DNA from: Aradus depressus
Taxonomy: Eukaryota > Arthropoda > Insecta > Hemiptera > Aradidae
Assembly (NCBI GenBank): GCA_963662175.1
Contig: OY759224.1
Span: 8,296,550 to 8,360,549 of the forward strand
Length of the DNA stretch: 64,000 bases
Reading direction: 5' to 3'
This document shows, one piece after another, positions 45,601 to 57,600 of this stretch. The stretch's first letter is position 1. Every line of letters starts with the position of its first letter. A program made the position numbers and the translations under genes. The notes beneath the pieces were generated by a model that made no database searches, was not told the DNA's origin, and worked only from the letters and a program-made list of their open reading frames with translations.

Positions 45601-48600
45601 TAGTAGAGTCGGGCTCATGTCCACCAGAGTAACGAAAGAGCGCTCTGGTAGCCCGGGCATGAGTCATAATAACTAACTATTAAATGCTTTAACACAACAA
45701 TTTATAGCTCATTCAAAATTAATCTTTTGTACAGTCTAAAAATTTTTCATAAAAACGTCGCACTAAAATAATTGTTGACCAAAGCCAACTTTTACGATTG
45801 GTCACCACAAACCTCACTACGGAACTTCTTAGGCCCTCCAGTATTTCTTAAGTGAAGATAACTGAGACTTCATAAAACTTCATACAGACATATACAAACT
45901 TGTAATAAATAAATTTAAAATATTGTCTATTCCAAAAAATAAATACATAAACTAGACGCCTTAGTTTAAAACTAAACCTGATGATGGTATAATGCCAAAA
46001 CCGCTAGTGTAAATATAATTTTAATGTGGAATAGACAATATTTCAGGAAAAATAACTTTTGTTTTAATTATTTATATATGTATACCTTGTTGATCTTCCA
46101 TACTTCAATACCAAGACCAACTAGACATGAAATTTTGATGAGTGTGTTGGTATCGTTGTCAAGAACGTACAGAAGCACTATTAGGGATTGAAATACGTTG
46201 AAGAACACAGAACGCACTGAGAGGCCTTCCAAAGATTTTCTGTTATTCCAAAATTGAATATCTGAAAAATAAATATAATTAGCATTATGTGTAAAAAATA
46301 ATAATAATAAATGAAAAAGAGCAAGAAATAGTGTAAGTAACAATAAGGACATTTTATTACAGATTTTTTTTATAGGGTCCTAACAATTATAGTTTTTATT
46401 TTTTCTCTTTTATCTTAATTATTATACATAATTGTTGATATAATACAACGTATGTTAGTTGACTTGATAATACCATCTGAACCAATAGAACAAAGTTATA
46501 CTTAGAGCCCGCATTCCCGTGCAATTGCATTTTTTTTTTCGTTTGCTTGAAATCATTAAAAAACTATTTAATTTTACAAATTAAGGCGTGCTGATTAATA
46601 TACATAAATTTTATTTTGCACGAAATTGCACGTTTTAGGTTTTTACTGCATAAAATTAATATTTTGTCGTTATTAGAAAAATTATTAGTAAGTTAGTTTG
46701 AAAATGTATGTATACATTATAGAGGTAAACAAAAAACTTGTGTTTCAGTAAATATTTTTTATAAATTGTATAATTCCTTTAGGCTTTTTAATTTATAGAT
46801 TTATTTTTAAACCTTACCCAATTTTATATTGAAAAAAAAAAAAAGTTATTTAACTTAAAAATTAGATCCAATTTTATATTTTTTCGCAAAAAAACAGTTA
46901 ATGGCAGGATTTTATTTTTTGTTGCACATTTTTGCACGATTTGGATTTTTTATTGCACATTTTTTGTTGAGTCGGGCTCATGTCCACCAGAGCGACAAAG
47001 GAGCACACTGGTAGTAGGCAATATGAACCTTAGTTAAGGTCCGGGCATGGGTCACTAACTCTAGGCAACTTCTGAAAAATGGAATTAAGTAGAGAGGTTT
47101 TTCCTCATTTTATTTGATTCCTTTCAATTGCTGTTCATTTCCAGTTTGTGAGAACCCCAATGAAGAAGTTATATAACAAGTAACACATAATGAAGAAGTT
47201 ATATAACAAGTAACACATAATAATAATAAAGTAGATGAATCACCGGCAATGTACTTCCCCAGAACGAATTAGTCAATTAATTTGACGCTCTCTCTCCTAA
47301 ATCAGTCGACCATTTGCGATAATATTCAATAGTTGACTTACATAGGATCTCCTAAATCCTCCTACTAAATTTTGTGTAGATAAATTAATTAAATCGGAAG
47401 TTATTAGGGTTTTGGAATTGAGCCCTCCTCCTTCTCCTAAATCCCCCCTTCTCTTAGGCCGATTTGGCTGAAAATAGATAGGGGTTGTCCTTATGGAGTT
47501 CAAGCCCAACATTTAGAATTACTATAATACATCCGTTCTATCAACGGTTATTAGAGTTTTTGTGTTAAGCCTCCGCCTAATCCCGCCTTTCCCTTTGGTA
47601 GATTTGGTGGAAAATTAATAGGTGACGTCGTTAAGAGGGTTCTGGAATAACATATAAAATTCTGTGATAAACTCGTTCTTTGTGAGTTCGTGTTAGACAC
47701 AGACAAAATTTTTTTTCTTCTCATATTTGGAATCTAGAGATCGGAAAACATGAAATATCATTGAAAACTCCGAATAGTTTGACAGATTACATAACTTCCC
47801 CTATACATCGTATAACACAGGTTACCATTTTTGAAAGCTAACAACTCGAAGATGGAATGTAGTATTGAGACAAAAATTGTGGCTGCAAGGAGGTAAGGAG
47901 AGGTTTCCAAGAGGGCCTCTTTCAATGAATCCTGGTCTTCATCCTCTGTTTCATCCTGGAAAAAAAAGAGGAGTCAATAAATTACTGAAAATGAACTTCC
48001 CCAGCCTTAATTATCTATTTGTAATCAATTAACGCTCCCAAGGGCGCCGGTAGCTCAGTGGTATGCGTGCTTGCCTTCTGCGCTCAAGATCGTGGGTTCA
48101 AAATCGACGTTAAGCGATGGTATCGAGCCTGTGCGATGTCATTAAAGTACTCATTAAAGACCCCTATCCTAGGTGAATAAAAAGTTAGGGTAGGCAAAAT
48201 TTAGGACTCCCACAGTAGAGTCGGGCTCATGTCCACCAGAGTGACGAAAGAGCGCTCTGGTAGTAGGCGATATGACCTCGTAGTTGAAGCCCGGGCATGA
48301 GTCATAAGACCTAACTGACATATTATATAACAAATAAGTACTTTTTGTCTAGTGACCATCGAAGGAGTTGAAGGCCTCACCTCTTATTTTACATAATACG
48401 AGAAAAAAAAAGTCGTCAGTGGATCATCGGCATTATACTTCCCCAGTACGAATTAATCAATTAAGTTTTCGCTTAGTTAAAGCCCGGGCATGAGTCATAA
48501 AACCTAACCTAACCTTAACGCTCCAAATATGGTAGAAAATCGGTATCTTACTCAGAAACACCTCAATCCCAATATAACTTTTCGTGTCGATACATTCACT

Positions 48601-51600
48601 ACATCGGTAGTTATTAGTGAGTTAACCCCATCGCTAATTCCCTCTTTAAACTTTCGAAAAGATCAATAGAGGTTATCATTGGGTTCTGTGTCATAAAACT
48701 TCATGTCGATACATCATTTGTAATTCTCTTGGCGTTCTTGAATTCAGGAGAGGGGTCGGAAAACAAGAAATTCCACTGAAAACTCTACGGAAGTAAAACT
48801 TGAACATATTATTAAGGATTTGATTTAAAGAAGAGAAAATAAAAATGATTTCTCAAATGAATAATATGAAGAGAGCTGGTGTAGTGAGAAGTGATTATTT
48901 CACAGGTTGTCAAATAAAAATGTAGTTATTATGACTCAGGTCCGGGCTGCAAGGTCATATCGCCTACTACCAGAGCGTTCTTTCGTCACCCTGGTGGACA
49001 TGAGCCCGAATCTACAATGGGAGTCCTACATTTTGCCTATCCTAAATTTTTATTCACCTAGGGTAGGGGTGTTTTATCGTACAGGCTGGGGACCATCGCT
49101 TAATGTCCCATCCGAAGGACGGCATACTTCCAGATAAAATAAACTAAGGGCCTTGGCCGGGTTTTGAACCCGCGACCTTGAGCTCAGTAAGTAAGCATGT
49201 ATACCACTGAGCTACTGGCTTGGATAGAGAACTGAACAAGCTTTCGGAGAGTGACACCATAAGTATGTTTAGAGTGAAGGGTATCTGGTAGTAACGATTT
49301 ATTTATCAAAACCAAACTTCTGTGTAAAAACAAAAAATTCAATAACCTGGAAACGAGTGAGAATCCGACCATGGTTTATAGGACATTTTTTGTTCGACTA
49401 CCATTCACCCTGCATATATACATATATGTACAAAGGCTTATAGCTCATCTGAGTCAATAACAAATGGAATAAATAATATATATACACACCTGGAAGAAAT
49501 TAGCTGTGAACTTGCTCCTCATGGAATGGGCGCAGTACATCTGCCATTTGAACAAAGATAAAGGCTGATATGTGATGTGCAACTCTAGTTCTCTGTAATG
49601 ATAAATAAAATAAATGCGATTAGTACATTATATTATAAGAATACTCTACAGCAGCAGTTCTGTTAAAAGTGAAATAAAATGAAAAATAAACTTAGAATAA
49701 CATAAGAAATAAACAAAATAAGACAAATATCAGACTTCTAAGTTGAGAAACGCGGACATATTGTGGAAACTTGTAATAAATAAATAAAACAAACTTATTT
49801 TTGAAATATTGTCTATTCCACTAAAGATATATATTCATATATAACTACCGGTTTCGGCTTTATACCATCGTCAGGTCTAGTTATGAACTAAGTTGTTTAG
49901 TTAGTTCATAACTAGACCTGACGATGGTATAAAGCCGAAACCGGTAGTTATATATGAATATATATCTTTAGTGGAATAGACAATATTTCAAAAATAAGTT
50001 TGTTTTATTTATTTATTTACAAATATCAGAGACAGAATAAAAATAAAATAAAAAAGGCCTCTAGGAATAAACATTAAATGTTAATGACAGGCAATCATTA
50101 AAACAATAAAAATAAAATAAAAAAGGCCTCTAGGAATAAACATTACATGTTAATGACAGGCAATCATTAAAAGAATAAAAAATAAAATAAAAAAGGCCAC
50201 TAGGAATAAACATTAAATGTTAATGACAGGCAATCATTAAAACAATAAAAATAAAATAAAAAAGGCCTCTAGGAATAAACATTAAATGTTAATGACAGGC
50301 AATCATTAAAACAATAAAAAATAAAATAAAAAAGGCCTCTAGGAATAAACATTAAATGTTAATGACAGGCAATCATTAAAACAATAAAAAAGGCCACTAG
50401 GAATAAACATTAAATGTTAATGACAGGCAATCATTAAAACAATAAAAATAAACTAGCAAAAAATAATTTAAAAAAGAAAAGAAAATGGAGACTTCATTTT
50501 TTTAAAATTTATATTATAATATTTTTCAACTAAAAAATAATAGTAATAAAAACCTACTTTGTTGTTTCATTTATAGGTTGATAGTCCCTTAAGAGATTCC
50601 AAAATTCATTATAATACACTACTGGCTTGTAATAATCACCGGTAGGAGTAAATTCTATGACTGAAAAAATAGAAACACTTGAGTTAATAAAATGTTTTTA
50701 CAAAACAATGATACAGGTTGAATGAAACATTTAAATCTAAACACTAAAAGACAAAAACTGTTTGAAATAATTTAAATAATTATACTGTTATGACAGAAAG
50801 TTACTGGTAGACTTCGTAAATTGGTGAAATCGAGACAGATGCTGAATTTTCAGTTGAATCAATTACAATATTCTTTGTTAAATCAAAATAATCATACGAA
50901 GTATAGGGGAAGTTATGTGATCGGTCAGAAATTCGAAGTTGGGTTCTCACCAAAATTCAATTTTTTCCAAAAACCTTCCGATTCAAAAAAAAACAAAAAA
51001 AAAAAACTGTGAATGTCTGTGAACACGATCACTCCCGACAGAATGAATGTATCGACATGAAATTTCATATTTAACGCTAAAACCCAATGAGGACATAACC
51101 TGTCAAATTTCAGGGATATTGGTTGAAAGGATGGGGGGTTCAATTCAAAAACCCTAATAATTGCCGATGTAATGAATGTATCGACACAAAATTTAGTATA
51201 AGGAGAACATTTTTCATTTTTACTAATTATTAAATATAGTAATTTCAGAAGAGTTATTTAAATATTTGTAAATATTTAGATACTTACATTCGTTTAGTGG
51301 AGAAGGCACATTTCCTTGAACCCAGGTTGTGTGATCTGTCACTAAATTGATTGTTATGTTCGGATGCCAATGAGAAACTATTGCCATGTTGCTTTTTTCT
51401 GCTAGCTGAAAAAAAAAAAAAGTATATACATATATATAAATAACAACCTTTATTTAAATAAAGTTTTGGTATAATCTTGGCTTGAGCATTCTGTGAAGAG
51501 TGGGCTGACCAAGATTATAGTGAGCCGTTCCAGAACACAGGGCTAATCTGTCTTGGTTCTTAGATAAGCTGCGACTTGGGAAACTCCCAATTCCTCATGC

Positions 51601-54600
51601 ATTTGGATGTTCCGTACAAATCAAGGTGCATTCAGAGACAGAGAGAGAAGTTATGTTTTCTACAGGAGTGTGTGAGAGTGTTTGTGATGTGTGTTGCGGT
51701 TAATGAGTGGTGGAGATGTTTCAGACGAGTGTTTGTAAGTGTTTTGTGTTAATGTGATGATTCCATGTGAGCTGCGTATCTAAGAATGGACTGGACATCC
51801 TGGTCTTCTGTAACAAATCGGTGGAGGGCGAAAATCTTCGCTTCAATTTCGTTGTCATTCAACCGGAGCTTCCATCAAGATAACATAATGTTATTGGCCT
51901 AAAGTTTAACTGTACACTCAACTTGAGCAGAAAGGACGAACACTCTACTAGTAACCTGCTAGTCAACAATAAAATTACTACCCTTTTCAAATCTGTAATT
52001 TACTGTCTCAAATTATCTAATTGAATGTTTGTTTGTCATACATCATATTTTGAATCTGTCTATTCAGGATTAGGTTTTAGGATGTTTATGATTTCAAAAT
52101 CACTGAATAGAGTATACTTGGAAAAATAAACATTACATCTCCGACAATGAACTTCCCCAGCGCGAATAAATTAAATATGTTTTCCCTCTCCCTCTGAACC
52201 TAATTCAACGATTCGGTTATTCGGTTTTGATCCATAAATTAAATCGACAATTTTTAGGGTTTTCAAGTTAGGCCCTATCCTCTGATCCCCCACTTTTCTT
52301 TCGCCAATTTGGCTGACAATTGACACATATTGAACTTATAAGGTTTTATATTCAGTTATAAAATTTAGTGCTGATACATTCATTACATCGGCCAGTTACT
52401 AGGGTTTCTAAGTTGAGCCCCCTCTTATCTCCCCCCACCCCCCAAATTCGGCCAATTTCGCGCAAAAATAAGTATGTATCGCCTTTATAAGGTTTTGAAC
52501 TATTGGTCAATATATTCATTTGTTTGGCAATTGCAGTTTTTATGTTAATCTCCTCTTTCCTTTTGGCGGAAAATCAAAAGGTTTCATTGTTATGATGTTC
52601 TTAATACACATATAAAATTTCGTATCGATACATTCATTCTATCGGGAGTATATACACATCGCATATACATTAACAGGACACTTTTTTTTTTTTTTTTCAT
52701 TTTTGGAATCAGGTTGTCGGAAAACATGAAATTCCGGTGAAAAATCAGCATCGAATTTCTGACCGATTACATAACTTTCCCTATACTTCGTATAGCTGGG
52801 GGAATAAACGTTACTGACAATTTAATTTTTATTTTTTCGCTAAAATTATTAGGAAGTGAAGCAGTGCTCTCGCTCACCTGATCAGTTCTCAATCGTCAAC
52901 GACAGGTAACACAAATAGTTCAATGTATTTTTATTGACTAGCAGTAACTTTTCGATGTATTTCTTAACTTGAAGTTGATTACGTGCGATATCTGGACAAA
53001 GAATACAAAGCTCATTTTCTCTCTCTCCCTCCCTTTCACCCTCACACTCCCCTCCCACCCCACCTCTCGCCTCTATGGCTACTGTTACATTTTAATTAAT
53101 TTGGGACAAATCGATACGAAAGATAAAAACCTATTGTTTAGAGCCTTTGTTTAACCTGGGATAAAACCCAAAACGTTTTCAAAAAATACAGCCCCTCCAA
53201 TACAATTTTATTTATAAAAATTGAACTTACCTCAACCTCCTCCGGAGTGAGAGGAGATTCCCCAGTGAGCAGGTTGGTAGTTTTAGTGAATTTAACTTTC
53301 TTGTACTTGTTCAGCTGTTTAGGAGAGTAGGTGGCCCAAGGACCTCCAATAAACTTGTCTCGTCCCTTCTTCGTTGAAGCCATCTCTCTTTTGATGAAGT
53401 ACGTGTGTAAGAATAGTGAACCATTCTTTATCCGCAGGCTCTATAAGCGAAACAAGACAAACAATTTTCAAGAAAATGATAAAATATATGTCTTAAAAAT
53501 TAATTGAATCACCAGCTATGTACTTCCCCAGCAAGAATTAATCAATTACGTTTTCGCTCTCCATCCAAAGCCAATCGAATTACATCGGCAGATATCGGAT
53601 TTTTGAGTTGACTGACTCTGATTTTGCTAAAAATTAATAGTTGTCATCCTTATAAGGCTTTGAATTTACATATGAAATTTCGTACTGTTATTACAATTTT
53701 TGTATCAACTCTCTCAATCCTCCCTTTTCCTTTGAGCCGATATGGCTGAAAATCGATAGGTGACGTCCTTAGAGGGTTCTGGATACATACATAAAAATTC
53801 ATGACAATACATTCCTTCTATCATGAGTTATTGTGTTCACAGACACACACACGGATCTCGGGTTCGGAACCCAGCCGAGGACCTTATGTTTTTTATCTGG
53901 GAGGCCAAAAAACCTCCTAAACACCCCAAACTAAACCTGGCTGGACAAAATTTAGGACTCCGAGAGTAGAGCTAACAGGGTAGGAATTAGATTGAATGCT
54001 TAGGTCCTTAGGTGTACAAGGTGTGCTCAAAAAGTAACGGGAATTAATATTAAATATTGATCTTGGTGAGTCTATTAAGAGTAAAACTAGGGTTTACGAG
54101 CGGTATAAGAAAGCGAAAAAAGCTCAACAAGTGCTCACTGTGTTTTTCGATTTTAACGGCAAAGTGCACCATGAGTTCTTGCCACAAGGTCAAACGATCA
54201 ATAAGGAGTACTACCTACAAGTGCAACGCCGTTTGTGTGAAGCAATCCGAAAAAAACGCCCGGATTTGTGACGAAACAATTCATTGCTTTTGCACCACTA
54301 TAATACTCCTGGTCACACTTCATTGCTTTTTCGTGAATTTTTGGACAAAAATAACAATGTAATGATGCCCCAGCCTTCATATTCGCCAGACATGGCTCCC
54401 TGTGACTTTTTTTTGTTCCCAATAATAAAGAGAACCTTAAAGAGTCGTCATTTCACAAGCATAGATGAGATTAAAAGCGCATCGCTGAGAGAGCTAAATG
54501 CTATCCCAAAGATCGAGTTCCAGAAGTGTTTCGGGGATTGGAAGAAGCGCTGGCATAAGTGTATAATATCTAATGGGAACTATTTTGAAGGGGATAACAT

Positions 54601-57600
54601 TGATCTAGACGAATAAATAAAATTCTTTAAAAAAAAACAAAAAAAAAAAACGAAAATTCCTGTTATTTTTTGAACACACCTCGTATTTATTTATTAATTT
54701 TTATTCGAAAGCCACTTACCTCAGAGGTAGGAATTACAGTTTTAAATGTGTAGGACCCATCGCCGTTTGAGCCTCCAGACCAGTCCCCGTACATAAGGTC
54801 ATGATGTTCCCAGATCAGCCGTTTGGGATCGTCAAACTCACGAAATACTTCATTGTCTGATAGAAATACGTACATATCCTGAGGGAAAATGTGTAGTTAA
54901 GACATATGTTAAGTAATAATAATTAATGATATGAAAAACTACCAATTTTATTGAAAATCAGTGTTGATACATTTTGTAATTTCGTGTTGATAAATTAGTA
55001 ACATCGCCAATTATTAGGGTTTTGAAAACTGACATAATTGCAGAGATATTGTGAAATAATTCAAATGGACTTGAAAATAAAATAAAACTGGTTTATTTAA
55101 TATGTTGTCTAATTTCACTAACTATATATACATGGGAGTACTTTCGGTATTTCTACCATCCTCAGCCAAAAGCATAAGAGATAAGACTCTGAAGGATAAA
55201 ATGGACTTGAAAATAAAATAAAACTGGTTTATTTAATATGTTGTCTAATTTCACTAACTATATATACATGGGAGTACTTTCGGTATTTCTACCATCCTCA
55301 GCCAAAAGCATAAGAGATAAGAGTCTTATCTCTTATGCTTTTGGCTGAGGATGGTAGAAATACCGAAAGTACTCCCATGTATATATAGTTAGTGAAATTA
55401 GACAACATATTAAATAAACCAGTTTTATTTTATTTTCAAGTCCATTAGGGTTTTGGATACAGACATAAAATTTTGTGTGAATGTGTTCATTCATCCGTCG
55501 GTTTGTCAGAAGACGCGGCTTTAATTGATTTCAAATCAATTGAAATTGGAAAACTATAAACAACAAAAAAACAGAAAAATAACCCTGGAAATAGGAGGAA
55601 TTTATCCACGAGACTAAACGGACGGTGCTTGCTTACTGAGCTCAAAATCGCAGGTTCAAAACCGACATTAAGCGATGGTACCGAACCTGTGCGATGACAG
55701 GTACTCGTTAAAAGACCCTTACGCTAGATAATTCAAAATTTAAGGTAGACAAAACTTTGGACACCAATAGTAGATTAGGGCTCATGTCCACCAGAGTGAC
55801 GAAAGAGCGCTCTGGTAGTAGGAGATATGACCTTGTAATTAAAGCCCGGACAAGAGTCACAATAAAACGTAACAAAAGTGTCCTCTACTCAATAATTTTT
55901 ATGTTTGAAAAATTGAACTAATTTCCTATAATTGTTCATAAAATTGTAATATTGCATCAAAATTGAAATATTAAATGTATTAATTACTGAATTAAATTTC
56001 TCTTTTTTTTTGTCGAAAGTTTTAAAATCATTATAGCTATTAACTGAGGTAAAAAAAATGTCTTCCTCTGCAGTAAACTAATCTTCTTTTTCGCGTCTTG
56101 CCAACAATTTGCATTTTAGATGTACTATCTACTCCTGATTAACTTGGGAACTGGGGCGATACCACGGATAAAACAAAATCATGACCCAAAAGCTAAAGTA
56201 AACAGGGATCTTCTTCTCTAGAAATGTAAGTTAATGAGGTCAAACTTTGAAGAGGACTACTCTTAGACTCCAGGGCTGAGAAACATTCATTCATTAAGTA
56301 ATAGAATCTTACTCCACTTTTTTCTCCCCTATAGGTTAGGTTTTATGACTCATGCCCGGGCTTTAACTACGAGGTCATATTGCCTACTACCAGAGCGCTC
56401 TTTCGTCACTCTGGTGAACATAAGCCCGACTCTACTGTGGGAGTCCTAGATTTTGCCTACCCTAAATTTTTATTCACCTAGGACAGGGGTCTTGACATCG
56501 TACAGGCTCGATCCATCGCTTAACGTCCCATCCGAAGGACGGCGTGCTTAAGTTTATTTTACCTCCCAGATAAAATAAACTAAGGGCCTCGGACGGGTTT
56601 CGAACCCACGTTCTTGAGCTCAGAAGCTAAGCACGGAAAGTATGGTCTCGATAATCTTCGTTGGATAGTTACATCATTCTTTATTTCTTGTAATGGTAAT
56701 TTCATAATTTGATGGAGAGTTTTTGCGGAGCGTTTTCCTTATTTGCATGAAATTGTTTTCCTTCATCTATCTTATTGATTTTAACATTTTCAATCGGCAC
56801 GAAAATATATATTATCTCAATTAAGCCGCAAAATCGGGACTAGCGTATATACTCGTATCAGTTATTTATATATAAGCTTCCTTTTTTTTTATTTTCTTGA
56901 CAAAGGTCCTCCATCAATATCCTATAATCGTAATTACTCTCATCGGAGATGAAAAAGCCTTGAGCACACCGTCCTTCGGTTGGGACGATAAACAATGGTC
57001 CCGAGCCTGTAAAAAAAAAAACCCTGTCCTAGGTGAATAATTTAAGACTCGTTAGAGTCGAACTCATTTCCACTAGAGCGATCTGGTAGTAGGCGATATG
57101 ACCTAATAGTTAAAGCTAAAATAGTACCTGTAATACTAGGAATTTAATATTCATGTATCAACCATTATTTATTTAAATATTATTATATATCTCATAGCTA
57201 TGTGTTTGTATTCTAAGATTTAATATAGCTTGTTGTAGAGGGCGCCGGTAGCTCAGTGGTATGCGTGCTTGCCATCTGAGCCTCAACATTGTGGGTTCGA
57301 AACCCGGCCCCCTAGTTTATTTTATCTGAGAGATAAAATAAACTTAAGCACGCCGTCCTTCGGATGGGACGTTAAGTGATGGTCCCGAGCCTGTATGATG
57401 TCAGGTTCTCGTTAAAGACCCCTACCCTATGTGAATAAAAGTTGAGGGGCAACATTTAGGAATCCCACAGTAGAGTCGGGCTCATGTCTACCATAGTGAC
57501 GAAAGAGCGCTCTGGTAGTGGGCGATATGACCTCGTAGTTAAAAGCCTGGGCATGAGTCATAATAACTAACTCGATTTAACGGAAATATTATCATTATAT

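Larger units (their letters stand above)
49773..50018. mobile_element. Near-perfect palindrome with an inverted pair of hammerhead-like cores
   Basis: Two arms of about 118 bp around a centre near 49896. Outer arms aataaataaaacaaacttat and tgaaatattgtctattccac; inner arms accggtttcggctttatacc. The two arms match almost base for base, suggesting recent origin or gene conversion. Lies in a CLPTM1 intron. Confidence 0.88.
55063..55443. mobile_element. Array of three foldback/ribozyme-like units (two -, one +)
   Basis: Two direct units on the - strand (from about 55072 and 55200, each starting atggacttgaaaataaaata) are followed by one inverted unit, ending tttattttcaagtccatta. Each unit has attgtctaatttcactaact, the core and cttatctcttatgcttttgg. 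The tandem-plus-inverted arrangement is like that of Penelope-type element ends. Confidence 0.8.

Noticed and set aside
57238..57315. True tRNA gene at SINE heads
   Set aside because: Boxes A and B are good, but the segment continues without a terminator into the SINE body and recurs many times; it is the SINE promoter rather than a tRNA gene.
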